NCBI RefSeq assembly: GCF_026247885.1
Contig: NZ_CP110921.1
Location: forward strand, 3,913,501 to 3,977,500
Direction: 5' to 3'
Source of the DNA: Methylococcus mesophilus
GTDB lineage: Bacteria; Pseudomonadota; Gammaproteobacteria; Methylococcales; Methylococcaceae
DNA length: 64,000 nucleotides
The translations under genes were made by a program, and so were the position numbers. Shown piece after piece: positions 45,691-55,140 of this stretch. Below the pieces are notes generated by a model, which was given only the letters and a program-made list of their open reading frames with translations, made no database searches and was not told the origin of the DNA. Within the stretch, counting starts at the first letter, position 1; each line of letters begins with the position of its first letter.

Positions 45691-47511
45691 ATGTGTGGGA
45701 TAGCGGGCTGTATTTTTACGTCGAACCCGGCGCCAGTTCCAGCGTTTGAGGCGGTTCAGAGGATGGTCGGCGTGATGCGTCGGCGTGGCCCCGATGCGGA
45801 GGGGATTTGGCCGGGTGAAGGCGTCGTCCTTGGTCATTGCCGTCTGGCGATCCTCGATCTGGACGCTCGCGCCAATCAGCCTTTGTTGTCCAACGATGGT
45901 CGCTACGCAATTGTCTTCAATGGCGAGATTTACAATTTCCGCGAGTTGCGCCGGAGCTTGGAGGCGGACGGCGCAACCTTCCGTACGGCCTCCGACACCG
46001 AAGTACTACTGGCGCTGTTCGCCCGCGAAGGTGAGCGGATGCTGCCCAAGCTGCGCGGCATGTTCGCCTTTGGCATTTGGGATAACCAGACCCGCGAACT
46101 ATTCCTGGCGCGCGACCCCTACGGTATCAAACCGTTGTATTACACGCGAACTGGGCAGGGTCTGGCCTTCGGCTCCCAAGTGAAGGCACTACTGGCGTCT
46201 GGCTTTGTTTCAACTGAACAAGAACCGGCAGGACTGGCGGGTTTTTACCTGTGGGGCAGTGTGCCGGAACCGTGGACGCTTTACCGTGATGTCTTCGCCC
46301 TGCCCGCGGGTCACTGGCTTCGCGCGCGAGAGGGCATGATGGACGCGCCGGTTTGTTGGCACGACATCCGTACTCATTGGCAGATGGAAAGCAGTAAGAC
46401 ATCCGCTTCGGAACTGCGTGAAAGGGTGCGACAAGCAGTGCGAGATTCGGTACGCGCCCACTTGGTGGCGGACGTGCCGGTGAGCGTGTTTCTTTCCGGC
46501 GGCATAGACTCGGGTGCGATCGCCGGACTGGCTGCCGAGATGGGGGCGCAGGTTGAGGGGATAACCATTGGCTTCGAGGAGTTCGCCGGTCGGTACGATG
46601 ACGAGGTGCCCGCGGCCAGCGCCATTGCCGCCCATTACGAGGTGCCGCACCATGTGCGCCAAGTCACCCGGACCGAGTTCGAGCAGGACCTCCCGCGCAT
46701 TCTCGACGCCATGGACCAACCTTCCGTGGATGGCGTCAATACTTGGTTTGCCAGCAAGGCAGCGGCGGAACTCGGCTACAAAGTGACGCTCTCGGGCGTG
46801 GGGGGGGATGAGCTATTCTGCGGTTATCCCTCCTTTCGGCAGATTCCGCGCATGGCGGCGCTGGCGCGCGCGGTCGTGGCTGTTCCTGGCGCTCGGGCCT
46901 TGTTGAGCGCGCCCTGCGCTTGGCTTGCGCGGCTAAGGGCGCAACCGAAGTTTGCCGGCATCCCCGAATGGATGGACACCCTGGAAGGCTTGTATTTCCT
47001 ACGGCGCTGCCTGTTCCTGCCTGGGGAGCTGCCGGCCCTGATGGGCGCGGAAAGGGCGCGGGAGGGGCTGGCGCGGTTGGGCAGAGCGCCGCCCGGTATG
47101 ACCCCGGGCAAAGCACGGGATGGGGCAGCAGCTGTCGGCCTGCTGGAATCCACCCACTACCTGCGCAACCAGTTATTGCGCGACAGCGACTGGGCCAGCA
47201 TGGGACATTCGCTGGAACTGCGCACGCCGCTGGTGGATGCGAAAGTGCTAGATACGCTAGGGCCGTGCGTATCCGGCTTCACAGGCGGCGCAGGCAAGGC
47301 CATGCTGGCACGGTCGCCGGCAAAGCCCTTGCCGGATGCCATCATCCATCGCCCCAAGACCGGTTTCGGTTTGCCGATGGCGAAATGGCTGTCAGCAGCG
47401 ACGGCGGATAAGAAGGCCTGGGCTGAAGTGCCTATGCTAGCTGTGCCGGGGACGCCGTGGGCGCGGCGCTGGGCGAAAAGCATTGTCACGGAGGCGCAAG
47501 TATGCGTGTGA
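45691..47511 (+). CDS. asnB: Asparagine synthase (glutamine-hydrolysing), amidotransferase of the glycan locus
   Basis: A 606-residue two-domain protein. It begins MCGIAGC with the catalytic cysteine at position 2; VMRRRGPDAEGIW and VFNGEIYNFRELR complete the glutamine amidotransferase domain. The synthetase domain carries the ATP-binding SGGIDSGAIAGLAAEM and LSGVGGDELFCGYPSFR. In polysaccharide clusters such proteins are thought to amidate sugar uronic acids or bound amino acids, not free aspartate; tviB upstream would supply a uronic acid. That role is inference. The next gene overlaps by ten bases. Confidence 0.9.
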   Translation: MCGIAGCIFTSNPAPVPAFEAVQRMVGVMRRRGPDAEGIWPGEGVVLGHCRLAILDLDARANQPLLSNDGRYAIVFNGEIYNFRELRRSLEADGATFRTASDTEVLLALFAREGERMLPKLRGMFAFGIWDNQTRELFLARDPYGIKPLYYTRTGQGLAFGSQVKALLASGFVSTEQEPAGLAGFYLWGSVPEPWTLYRDVFALPAGHWLRAREGMMDAPVCWHDIRTHWQMESSKTSASELRERVRQAVRDSVRAHLVADVPVSVFLSGGIDSGAIAGLAAEMGAQVEGITIGFEEFAGRYDDEVPAASAIAAHYEVPHHVRQVTRTEFEQDLPRILDAMDQPSVDGVNTWFASKAAAELGYKVTLSGVGGDELFCGYPSFRQIPRMAALARAVVAVPGARALLSAPCAWLARLRAQPKFAGIPEWMDTLEGLYFLRRCLFLPGELPALMGAERAREGLARLGRAPPGMTPGKARDGAAAVGLLESTHYLRNQLLRDSDWASMGHSLELRTPLVDAKVLDTLGPCVSGFTGGAGKAMLARSPAKPLPDAIIHRPKTGFGLPMAKWLSAATADKKAWAEVPMLAVPGTPWARRWAKSIVTEAQVCV

Positions 47512-48656
47512 TCCACGTTGTGCCCGCCATTACCGAAGAGGCAAGCGGCCCTTCTTATTCGGTAGTGCGCCTGTGCGAGTCATTGATCGGGCAAGGACAG
47601 GAGGTCACGCTGGCTGCGCTCGATTTAGCGCCGATGCAGTCTCCACCCTCCTGCCTAAAAGCCTTCCCGCTGGGATGGGGGCCACCCCGTTTGGGGCGGT
47701 CGCCAGCGATGCGGCGCTGGCTTGATGGACAGGTGCGGTCTAAAAGTCTCGATCTTTTGCATAACCACGGTATGTGGCAGATGAATGCCATCTATCCGGG
47801 GTGGGCCGCAAAAAAAAGCAACATCAATTTTGTCGTTTCGCCCCGTGGCGCATTTTCTAAATGGGCCATGCGGCATGGTACAGTGATGAAAAAAGTGTTT
47901 TGGCCCGCGCTTCAGCGGCCCGCCCTGGAACATACGGCCTGTTTTCACGCCACGGCAGAATCGGAATACGAGGATATCCGGCGCATGGGTTTCCGCCAGC
48001 CAGTAGCAATCATCCCCAACGGCATCGATATTCCCGACTTGCCACCGAAGAAATGGGGTGATTTCCGTACTGTGCTGTTCCTCGGGCGCCTCCACCGGGT
48101 CAAGGGGCTGGACATGCTGCTGCCGGCCTGGCGGGCAGTACAGGATCGCTTTCCCGACTGGCGGCTGGTTATCGCTGGAAGCGATATCGGTTATTACAGA
48201 AAGAGCGGCTATCTAGAAGAACTGTATCGGCTGGTTCAAAAACTGGGACTGGAACGCATAGAGTTTGTTGGCGGGTTGTACGGGGCTGAAAAGACGCAGG
48301 CTTACTACAATGCCGACCTCTATATCTTGCCTAGCTATTCCGAGAACTTTGGCGTGACCGTGGCGGAGGCGCTGGCGGCGGGGACACCCGCCATCGTCAG
48401 CAAAGGAGCGCCTTGGGGAGGTTTGGTGACGCAGCAGGCAGGGTGGTGGAGCGACGTCAGCCTGGATGCACTGGTAGCCTGCCTGGAGGATGCGCTAGGA
48501 CGATCACCGGATGAATTGGAGCAGATGGGCTTGCGTGGACGCAACTGGATGGAAACCGAGTTTTCGTGGACGCGCATCGGCGCGCAGATGGCTGACACCT
48601 ATCGATGGTTGTTGGATAAGTCCTTGCCTGATCCGGCTGGGTTGCGAGTGGATTGA
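47502..48656 (+). CDS. Glycosyltransferase family 4
   Basis: A 384-residue GT-B enzyme. MRVIHVVPAITEEASGPSYS and FVVSPRGAFSKWAMRHG belong to the first domain; AIIPNGIDIP, TVLFLGRLHRVKGLDMLL and the E-x7-E region PSYSENFGVTVAEALAAGTP to the second. The ATG at 47502 lies inside the end of asnB. Specificity unknown. Confidence 0.87.
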   Translation: MRVIHVVPAITEEASGPSYSVVRLCESLIGQGQEVTLAALDLAPMQSPPSCLKAFPLGWGPPRLGRSPAMRRWLDGQVRSKSLDLLHNHGMWQMNAIYPGWAAKKSNINFVVSPRGAFSKWAMRHGTVMKKVFWPALQRPALEHTACFHATAESEYEDIRRMGFRQPVAIIPNGIDIPDLPPKKWGDFRTVLFLGRLHRVKGLDMLLPAWRAVQDRFPDWRLVIAGSDIGYYRKSGYLEELYRLVQKLGLERIEFVGGLYGAEKTQAYYNADLYILPSYSENFGVTVAEALAAGTPAIVSKGAPWGGLVTQQAGWWSDVSLDALVACLEDALGRSPDELEQMGLRGRNWMETEFSWTRIGAQMADTYRWLLDKSLPDPAGLRVD

Positions 48657-48677
48657 TAATTCCAAGGGTTTATAAAG

Positions 48678-49376
48678 ATGAGTTGGCGAACAAATAGCCT
48701 CGTGCTGGTTTTGCGTAATATTGGCCGCACACTAGGCCTGAATAAAAGGATTGCTTCATACTTGCTCGGACAGGGGTATGAGACGAGGTACGACAACAGC
48801 TTTTCTAGTGCCTTGCGGCAAGGTGATTGTGTCTGGGATGTCGGTGCCAACGTAGGGTATTACACTAGATTATTCTCAGAGCGAGTGGGTAAACAAGGCA
48901 GGGTGTTTGCCTTCGAGCCTAGCCCTGTGAATTTCGTCCGCCTCGCCTCAGCCTGCGCCTCACTAGGCAATGCCACTTTGCTGCAATGTGGCTTGGGAAA
49001 AGAAGACGGCAAGCTTCGTTTCCAGCAAGGTGCCGACGACCTTGGAGCCACGAGCCGGATTGTTGAAGACGACTCGGAAGGTGTGGTAGTCGTCGATATC
49101 CGCTCAGGCGTGAGCTTGCTTGACGGAGGCGAAGCATCAGTCCCAAACGCCATCAAGATCGATGTGGAGGGCTTTGAACATGAGGTGCTTGAAGGACTGG
49201 GAGAACACATTAAAAAGCCGGATGTCCGTTTGATCGGCATCGAAGTTCACTTCCGTATCTTGAAAGAGCGTGGCGTCCCGCATGTGCCGCAACAGATTGA
49301 AACTCTGTTGAATCACCATGGATTTTCAGTGAGTTGGCCTGATCCCAGCCACATCATCGCATTACGCAACACCTGA
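48678..49376 (+). CDS. FkbM-family methyltransferase (4 of 5)
   Basis: A 232-residue protein: CVWDVGANVGYYTRLFSERV (SAM site), VFAFEPSPVNFVRLASAC and IKIDVEGFEHEVLEGLG. Its stop shares one base with the start of the aldo/keto reductase (TGATG), so the two are co-translated. Confidence 0.85.
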   Translation: MSWRTNSLVLVLRNIGRTLGLNKRIASYLLGQGYETRYDNSFSSALRQGDCVWDVGANVGYYTRLFSERVGKQGRVFAFEPSPVNFVRLASACASLGNATLLQCGLGKEDGKLRFQQGADDLGATSRIVEDDSEGVVVVDIRSGVSLLDGGEASVPNAIKIDVEGFEHEVLEGLGEHIKKPDVRLIGIEVHFRILKERGVPHVPQQIETLLNHHGFSVSWPDPSHIIALRNT

Positions 49377-50176
49377 TGCAGTACTCGACCATCGAGAATA
49401 CGGATGTGCGTGTGTCGCGGATTTCATTCGGCACCGCATCCTTGCATCATCTGTTCAGCGCAAGACAGCGCCAACAGGTGCTTGAGGCGACGGCATCGGC
49501 GGGCATCAGTCATTTCGATACCTCGCCCTATTATGGCTGCGGTCTGGCCGAGGCCGATCTTGGGGAGTTTATGGAGGGGCGTCGCGATGTTTTTACCGTT
49601 GCGACCAAAGTCGGACTTTACCCGTTTGGCGGCGCGGCACACGGGACATTCGACGTGTGGGTGCGCAAGGCGGCGGGGAAAATCTATCCCCGATTGTCCG
49701 CGCCTGAAGTGGATTGGCGCGTCCAACGTGCCGCCGACAGCCTCAACGCCAGTCTGAAGCGGCTCAAAACCGATTATGTGGATTTCCTGTTTCTGCATGA
49801 ACCGGATATCAGCTTGGTGGATGCAGACGAATTCTTGCACTGGATTGAGGCCGAGCAGTCAAAAGGAAAAATCCGCCATTGGGGTTTGGCCGGGTTGCCG
49901 GTATTGCTGGAACCATGGCTTCAGAACGACCATCCACTGGCCCTGGTGCTACAAACCAGAGATTGTGTTGACGGGCATCAGGCTGATTTTATCTTGAATA
50001 AGGGCCGCAGCTTGCAATTCACCTATGGTTATCTGTCTTCACAGCTCAGACAAGGCAAAGCTGTTCAGGTTGACGTGCTGATACACAAGGCGCTCATCAG
50101 AAATACTCAGGGTTCCATCTTGGTCTCGACCTGCAAAGCTGCGCGGATCAACGAGATTACGAGGCTGGCAGAATGA
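49376..50176 (+). CDS. Aldo/keto reductase
   Basis: A 266-residue TIM-barrel NADPH reductase. The catalytic tetrad can be followed: aspartate and tyrosine in ISHFDTSPYYGCGLAEADLG, lysine in VATKVGL, histidine in DFLFLHEPD. Within the operon it may reduce a keto sugar or act with the following GMC oxidoreductase to invert a sugar hydroxyl by oxidation and reduction; that is inference. Overlaps neighbours on both sides by one and four bases. Confidence 0.85.
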   Translation: MQYSTIENTDVRVSRISFGTASLHHLFSARQRQQVLEATASAGISHFDTSPYYGCGLAEADLGEFMEGRRDVFTVATKVGLYPFGGAAHGTFDVWVRKAAGKIYPRLSAPEVDWRVQRAADSLNASLKRLKTDYVDFLFLHEPDISLVDADEFLHWIEAEQSKGKIRHWGLAGLPVLLEPWLQNDHPLALVLQTRDCVDGHQADFILNKGRSLQFTYGYLSSQLRQGKAVQVDVLIHKALIRNTQGSILVSTCKAARINEITRLAE

Positions 50177-51750
50177 GTGGCACGGTGTTTGTCGATCTTG
50201 CAGCCACAAATGACGGCGTCGTGACAGAACAAGGCGACGTTTGCGTGATCGGCGCCGGCGCTGCCGGAATATATCTGGCGGTTCAACTTGCGGGCAAAGG
50301 GCTGAATGTCATCCTGGTTGAAGCGGGTAATATCCATTGCTGCGATGCCTCGGCGGTCGGTTTTGATGCGCAATTCGAGACTGCGTTTTATCCGGGCGCG
50401 ACAGTCGGGCGCTTTTTTGGTGTGGGAGGCTCGACCTCGCGATGGGGCGGGCAGCTAGTACCGCACTCTCGGCATGATTTGCGGGAGCATTCCAACGGCT
50501 TTGACACTTGGTCACATATTGTGCAGACAGCCGCTGCCGAGGCGGAAATTGTCTTAGCGAGGCTTGGATGGCATGACGGAGCCGATTTTTCTGCCTTTGC
50601 ACATCGACAGTTGGGCGATGTCGGCAAAGTCCTGGACTCTGCCGGATTTGATGTGATGGCAAGCCTTTTCTTACCGTTTCAAAAAAAAAATATCGCTTAT
50701 TTGCTTAAGCAGAAATCATCTGCGCAGGGACGGCTCAAAGTGATTTATAACGCAGTCGCAAAAGCCTGGGTAGTCGGACAGTGCAGTGCGACCGATACTC
50801 GATTAAAGCAGTTGCTGGCCGTTTCTAACAATGGCAACCAACTGGAAGTCTCTGCCAACCGATTTGTTATTGCTGCCGGGGCCATTGAATCAGCCAGGAT
50901 ATTGCTTGAACTGGATGATTCGGCTCCACTGCCCGTGATACGCCGAGGATCGGCGATAGGGTGCCTTTTGTCTGATCATCTTTCTTTATCGATTGCCGAT
51001 GTCGCACCGGATAGCCTGAGTCGTGCGATTGATTTATTTGCGCCACGTTTTGTAGGCGACTGGATGCGTGGCTTCCGATTTATCGAGTCCTCTTTGTCAT
51101 CTGATGCGCCAAGAGTTTTCTCGCATTTTATCTTTGAGAATCAAAATTCCGGGTTTGCCCTCGCCAAGGAGCTATTGTTTGCCATGCAAGGCCGCCGCTG
51201 GCCCAAAGTCTCCGTGTCGGCAGTGGCATCCGGCATGACTGGTTTGCTGAGTCTTGGCTACAAAAGATACTGTCAATCCGTTTTGCACATCCCTGCCGAT
51301 ACTCCATCACACTTACAGATGGATATCGAACAACAGCCTGTGCACACTAACCAAATATCGCTTGCATCCAAGAGAGACCGTTATGGCCGTCGGATAGCAA
51401 AAATCAATTGGGGCATCAATGACAAGGATATGGAAAATATTTATCAGAATGCGCAACGCATATTGAATAAATGGCCCGGCAAGGCGGCAGGCTTGCCTGA
51501 GTTGCTACCGACGGTCACTGGCTGTAATGCAGCCAAGCCACATGATGCTTATCACCCGGTGGCGACCTGCCGTATGGGCGATGACGCGGAAGCTGTGGTA
51601 GATGGAAACATGAAGGTTTTTGGGGTAGAAAATCTTTGGGTGGTCAGTACAGGTGTTTTGCCAGGCGCAGGCACGGCTAACCCGACTTTCACGATGCTCT
51701 GCCTGGCAGAACGTTTGGTTCATCATATGGATGCCAATCGTGTCGCGTAA
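50173..51750 (+). CDS. GMC-family FAD-dependent oxidoreductase
   Basis: A 525-residue flavoenzyme. FAD-binding VCVIGAGAAGIYLAVQLAGK near residue 25, FGVGGSTSRWGGQLVPHS (flavin loop), FVIAAGAIESARILLELD, and the C-terminal GMC signature HPVATCRMGDDAEAVVDGNM then TGVLPGAGTANPTFTMLCLA. Members oxidise alcohol groups of sugars and related compounds. Coupled to the aldo/keto reductase by a four-base overlap. Confidence 0.88.
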   Translation: MSGTVFVDLAATNDGVVTEQGDVCVIGAGAAGIYLAVQLAGKGLNVILVEAGNIHCCDASAVGFDAQFETAFYPGATVGRFFGVGGSTSRWGGQLVPHSRHDLREHSNGFDTWSHIVQTAAAEAEIVLARLGWHDGADFSAFAHRQLGDVGKVLDSAGFDVMASLFLPFQKKNIAYLLKQKSSAQGRLKVIYNAVAKAWVVGQCSATDTRLKQLLAVSNNGNQLEVSANRFVIAAGAIESARILLELDDSAPLPVIRRGSAIGCLLSDHLSLSIADVAPDSLSRAIDLFAPRFVGDWMRGFRFIESSLSSDAPRVFSHFIFENQNSGFALAKELLFAMQGRRWPKVSVSAVASGMTGLLSLGYKRYCQSVLHIPADTPSHLQMDIEQQPVHTNQISLASKRDRYGRRIAKINWGINDKDMENIYQNAQRILNKWPGKAAGLPELLPTVTGCNAAKPHDAYHPVATCRMGDDAEAVVDGNMKVFGVENLWVVSTGVLPGAGTANPTFTMLCLAERLVHHMDANRVA

Positions 51751-51780
51751 ATTAGCGTCTAATCGTTTGGGACACGGGCA

Positions 51781-52575
51781 ATGCGATTAATACTTCATGC
51801 AGATGATTTTGGCATGTCGGAAGACATGTATCGTGCGACGGTTGACTGTTTCGATAAAGGTGTGCTGACAAGCGCGACCCTGATGCCGCTGATGCCTTTT
51901 TCCGATATGGCAATCCAGTATGCGAAAGAGCATCCGAACTACAGTTTTGGCGCACACTTGACATTTGCCAAGAACACGGTTGAACGACCGGTCTCCGATC
52001 CATCAAAAATTCCGCATTTGGTCGATGCAGAGGGGAATTTCATGAATTCAAATTTGATTCGTGTCAAGGCACTCTGCCACCAGATCCCTTCCGGCGAGAT
52101 TGAATGCGAAGTAAAGGCCCAGCTAGGGTATTTCCGCGACCATGGGCTTGCCCTTTCGCATGTGGACAGTCATGGCCATATGCACAAGCTTGGCCCTTTT
52201 CCCGATGCCATTGCCAAAGTGCTCCCGCATTTCGGCATCTCCCGAGTCCGTGCGGTACAAAATATTTATGTCCGCAAGCCGCTGGGTAGCCCCACTTTTT
52301 GGTTGTGTCATTATTGGGGACGGTCAATCCGCAAGAAATTCATGACAACGAAGTTCTTTTTCATGCCCAGGACTGGAGAAGGTCTTGGCTTGATCAATAA
52401 TGAATCAACATGGTTTGACGGACTGGTTAGAAAATGCCAAAGCGAGACTATCGAAGCCGGGTTTCATCCGGGTTTCATCGGATGGAATGACATCGAACGT
52501 AGAGCCTTAATCGCCTTCGCTGAACAGGCGAATAAACATTCAATTGAACTAATTAATTGGAACGAAATAAGGTAA
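51781..52575 (+). CDS. ChbG/HpnK-family carbohydrate deacetylase
   Basis: A 264-residue member of the YdjC/ChbG/HpnK family, metal-dependent deacetylases of N-acetylated sugars. Metal-binding LHADDFGMSEDM at the start and SHVDSHGHMHKLGPF in the middle; FGAHLTFAKNTVERPVSD and EAGFHPGF complete the pattern. It may remove an acetyl group from an N-acetylhexosamine of the repeat unit or of a lipid-linked intermediate. Confidence 0.87.
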   Translation: MRLILHADDFGMSEDMYRATVDCFDKGVLTSATLMPLMPFSDMAIQYAKEHPNYSFGAHLTFAKNTVERPVSDPSKIPHLVDAEGNFMNSNLIRVKALCHQIPSGEIECEVKAQLGYFRDHGLALSHVDSHGHMHKLGPFPDAIAKVLPHFGISRVRAVQNIYVRKPLGSPTFWLCHYWGRSIRKKFMTTKFFFMPRTGEGLGLINNESTWFDGLVRKCQSETIEAGFHPGFIGWNDIERRALIAFAEQANKHSIELINWNEIR

Positions 52576-52578
52576 GTC

Positions 52579-53235
52579 ATGGTAAAGCATTGGCAAAGAA
52601 AGTTCTTCTACTCTTTATTTGGACCCGTTATGTGGATTAACGGGAAAATATATAAATATACTAGAGCCCCAAAGAAGGGGCTTAAAGTCCACTTAGGGTC
52701 TGGGTATAGATGTTACCTAGACGGCTGGCTCAATGTTGACGCGAACATAACCGCCAAGATAGACCTTTTCGCTAATCTTGCGTATTCATTGCCATTTCAT
52801 AAAAATAGTGTGAGCGCCCTCTACACATTTAATGTGTTACAGCACCTTCCTTATTCTCGCGTGGAGCCAATTTTCAAAGAAATTTATTCTTGTTTAGAAC
52901 CTGGAGGATATGCGCGAATTTCAGTAGTGAACTGGGGGAATGCAGCCATAGCCTACACCGAAAATCGAGTGGATTGGTTTGGCGTGTGGCCATTGGCTTA
53001 TGAAAGTCTAGGCGGCAAGTTTGTCAACTTTCTTCTCTGTGCCGGAGAGGTCAAGCATGGTTTTGATTTCGGTCTTCTTTCTGAGTTGCTTGTCAGGGCT
53101 GGTTTTACAGATATCACCGAATCTAAACCTTGTGAGACACCCTTGCCTGATGTTTTTGGTAAAGCAGTCGAAATGGAGCATGAAGGCTGTCCCGATCTTC
53201 CTCATCAGATTGTCGTAGAAGTCAGAAAACCCTAA
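52579..53235 (+). CDS. SAM-dependent methyltransferase (class I)
   Basis: A 218-residue protein. It starts with VHLGSGYRCYLDGWLNVDAN, the SAM site of small glycan-locus methyltransferases, followed by VSALYTFNVLQHLPYSRVEP and LEPGGYARISVVNW. The start at 52579 lies 4 bases after the deacetylase stop. Acceptor unknown. Confidence 0.78.
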   Translation: MVKHWQRKFFYSLFGPVMWINGKIYKYTRAPKKGLKVHLGSGYRCYLDGWLNVDANITAKIDLFANLAYSLPFHKNSVSALYTFNVLQHLPYSRVEPIFKEIYSCLEPGGYARISVVNWGNAAIAYTENRVDWFGVWPLAYESLGGKFVNFLLCAGEVKHGFDFGLLSELLVRAGFTDITESKPCETPLPDVFGKAVEMEHEGCPDLPHQIVVEVRKP

Positions 53236-53372
53236 TTGACCGGTTTTTCTGAATATGTTGTCTCGGGAGCCAACATCATGCCAGACACCTCTAACTTGCC
53301 GCCGGTCGAATATGTTGACTTGTCTTGGATACAGTAGGGTAAATTGATCTTATTGACTTGATAGGGTGAGCA

Positions 53373-54167
53373 ATGACCTTTTTAACGAAGTTATTTGGGG
53401 ATTTTATAGGATTGTCTCGGATGCTCGGTCTACATCCGGCATTGAAGTGGGCGGCAATGATTCCTGTCAACTTTCTGAGTATTTTTAGACAAAAAAACCT
53501 CCAGGCCGCAGATCAGGCGATGGGGGAAGGTCCATTTCATGTCCACTTTCGGCCAGGTGTTGATTTCTGTGTTTGTGGAAACGGTGCCTTTAGCGCTATC
53601 CGTGGGGAAATGTATGTGCGCGATGTCTACCTAGGTAACGGTCTGTTAACAATTGAGGATGGCGATACGGTCGTGGATTTGGGGGCCAACATAGGAAACT
53701 TGACGAATCTCGCCCTTGCGCATGGCTCATCCGTCAGGGTTAATTCTGTAGAGCCTGGACTCATCTTGAATGACTCCTACAAGAAATCAATTTCTTTGAA
53801 CGATGGGTTCATCGAGCGTACCCAACTTGTGAGGGCATCTGTTGGCAAAATGGGTGCGATACAGAGCAGCATGCTCGACGTTAAGCAATACAAGGGCGCC
53901 GAATGGATCAGCGAGGATGAGCTAGTGTCCTCCACGCAACTTTCGAAGATCGATTTCCTGAAGTGTGATATTGAAGGCGGAGAGTTTGATTTATTGCATT
54001 CCAGCAGCAAGATGCTTCAAATGACCCGAAAGATAGCAATCGAAATTCACCAGTCAGCCGGTGATGTTGACGGGTTTATAGAGATGCTGGTTGCGCAAGG
54101 TTTCGAACTGAAATCTATACAGCGTGAGCCTGATGGAAGTGCAACAGTTCTCGGTACTCGCTCTTGA
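53373..54167 (+). CDS. FkbM-family methyltransferase (5 of 5)
   Basis: A 264-residue protein: VVDLGANIGNLTNLALAHG (SAM site), VNSVEPGLILNDSYKKSI and LKCDIEGGEFDLLHSSS. It is joined by a four-base overlap to a glycosyltransferase that starts with TTG. Confidence 0.84.
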   Translation: MTFLTKLFGDFIGLSRMLGLHPALKWAAMIPVNFLSIFRQKNLQAADQAMGEGPFHVHFRPGVDFCVCGNGAFSAIRGEMYVRDVYLGNGLLTIEDGDTVVDLGANIGNLTNLALAHGSSVRVNSVEPGLILNDSYKKSISLNDGFIERTQLVRASVGKMGAIQSSMLDVKQYKGAEWISEDELVSSTQLSKIDFLKCDIEGGEFDLLHSSSKMLQMTRKIAIEIHQSAGDVDGFIEMLVAQGFELKSIQREPDGSATVLGTRS

Positions 54168-55105
54168 ACACCAAGGCGACCTTAGCATCAATAGATCATT
54201 CATGCAGACAAATCACTACGGAATTGGCGGATTGGCGGCCGGGCATCGCGCCTGTGGCAGTGGTGATGATCTCGCTGAACGAAGCGCACAACATGGGGGC
54301 AGTGCTGCAGAACCTAGTCGGCTGGGCTCAGGAGGTGTTTCTAGTGGACAGCTACAGCCAGGACGACACCATCGATATTGCATTGTGTTACGGCGTTCAT
54401 GTGGTGCAGCGGCGCTTTCGCGGCTTCGGCGACCAGTGGAGCTTTGCGCTGGAACATCTACCGATTACCGCGCCTTGGACTATGAAGCTGGATCCGGATG
54501 AGAGATTGTCTGATCCATTGAAAACGGAAATTATCGAGGTTATATCGAACACTGATGCCGAAGGATTTTTCGTAAAGATTAGGCTGTTTTTTATGGAGCA
54601 ATCCCTCCCCGTGAGGCTCCGGCTGTTACGTTTATGGCGTACTGGTAGAGCTTCAATGTCAGATGTACTAGTCAATGAACATATAAAAGTAAAAGGAAGT
54701 GTAGCAGAACTCAAGCATGATATAGAGCATCACGACAGCCCTGATCTCGAGCATTGGTTGGATAAACAAAACCGCTACACCACTGCCGAAGCCATTATTG
54801 CTTACAACGATTTACCATTGGCAGATACACCACGCCTACTGGGTACAGTTTTTCAGCGCCGCATGTGGGTGAAGCAGAATTTCAATCGACTACCCTTGCG
54901 TTATGTTTTGCTGTTCCTTTATCACTGGTTATGGCAGGGGGCGTGGCGCGCAGGCTGGGTCGGCTATGCTTGGGCACGGCTGCGCTCGGATGTAAAGCGC
55001 CTCAGAGAATACAAGCGCCGCGAAATTGAGATCACCGGGCGCTTGCCGGTGAAGCGTTTTTACGGGCCGGGCAAGCCAGATAGTCGAGTTCAAAATTTCG
55101 ACTGA
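54164..55105 (+). CDS. Glycosyltransferase family 2, WaaE/LPS-core type
   Basis: A 313-residue enzyme. VVMISLNEAHNMGAVLQNLV and QEVFLVDSYSQDDTIDIALC give the nucleotide-sugar site; WTMKLDPDERLSDPLK contains the metal-binding aspartates; FLYHWLWQGAWRAGWVGYAW is a membrane-associated C-terminal helix. This is the pattern of WaaE-like GT2 proteins. A TTG start overlapping the preceding stop is assumed. Confidence 0.84.
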   Translation: MNTKATLASIDHSCRQITTELADWRPGIAPVAVVMISLNEAHNMGAVLQNLVGWAQEVFLVDSYSQDDTIDIALCYGVHVVQRRFRGFGDQWSFALEHLPITAPWTMKLDPDERLSDPLKTEIIEVISNTDAEGFFVKIRLFFMEQSLPVRLRLLRLWRTGRASMSDVLVNEHIKVKGSVAELKHDIEHHDSPDLEHWLDKQNRYTTAEAIIAYNDLPLADTPRLLGTVFQRRMWVKQNFNRLPLRYVLLFLYHWLWQGAWRAGWVGYAWARLRSDVKRLREYKRREIEITGRLPVKRFYGPGKPDSRVQNFD

Positions 55106-55140
55106 CTACAAACTAGAGAGTTATCGAGAGAGGAAAAAAC

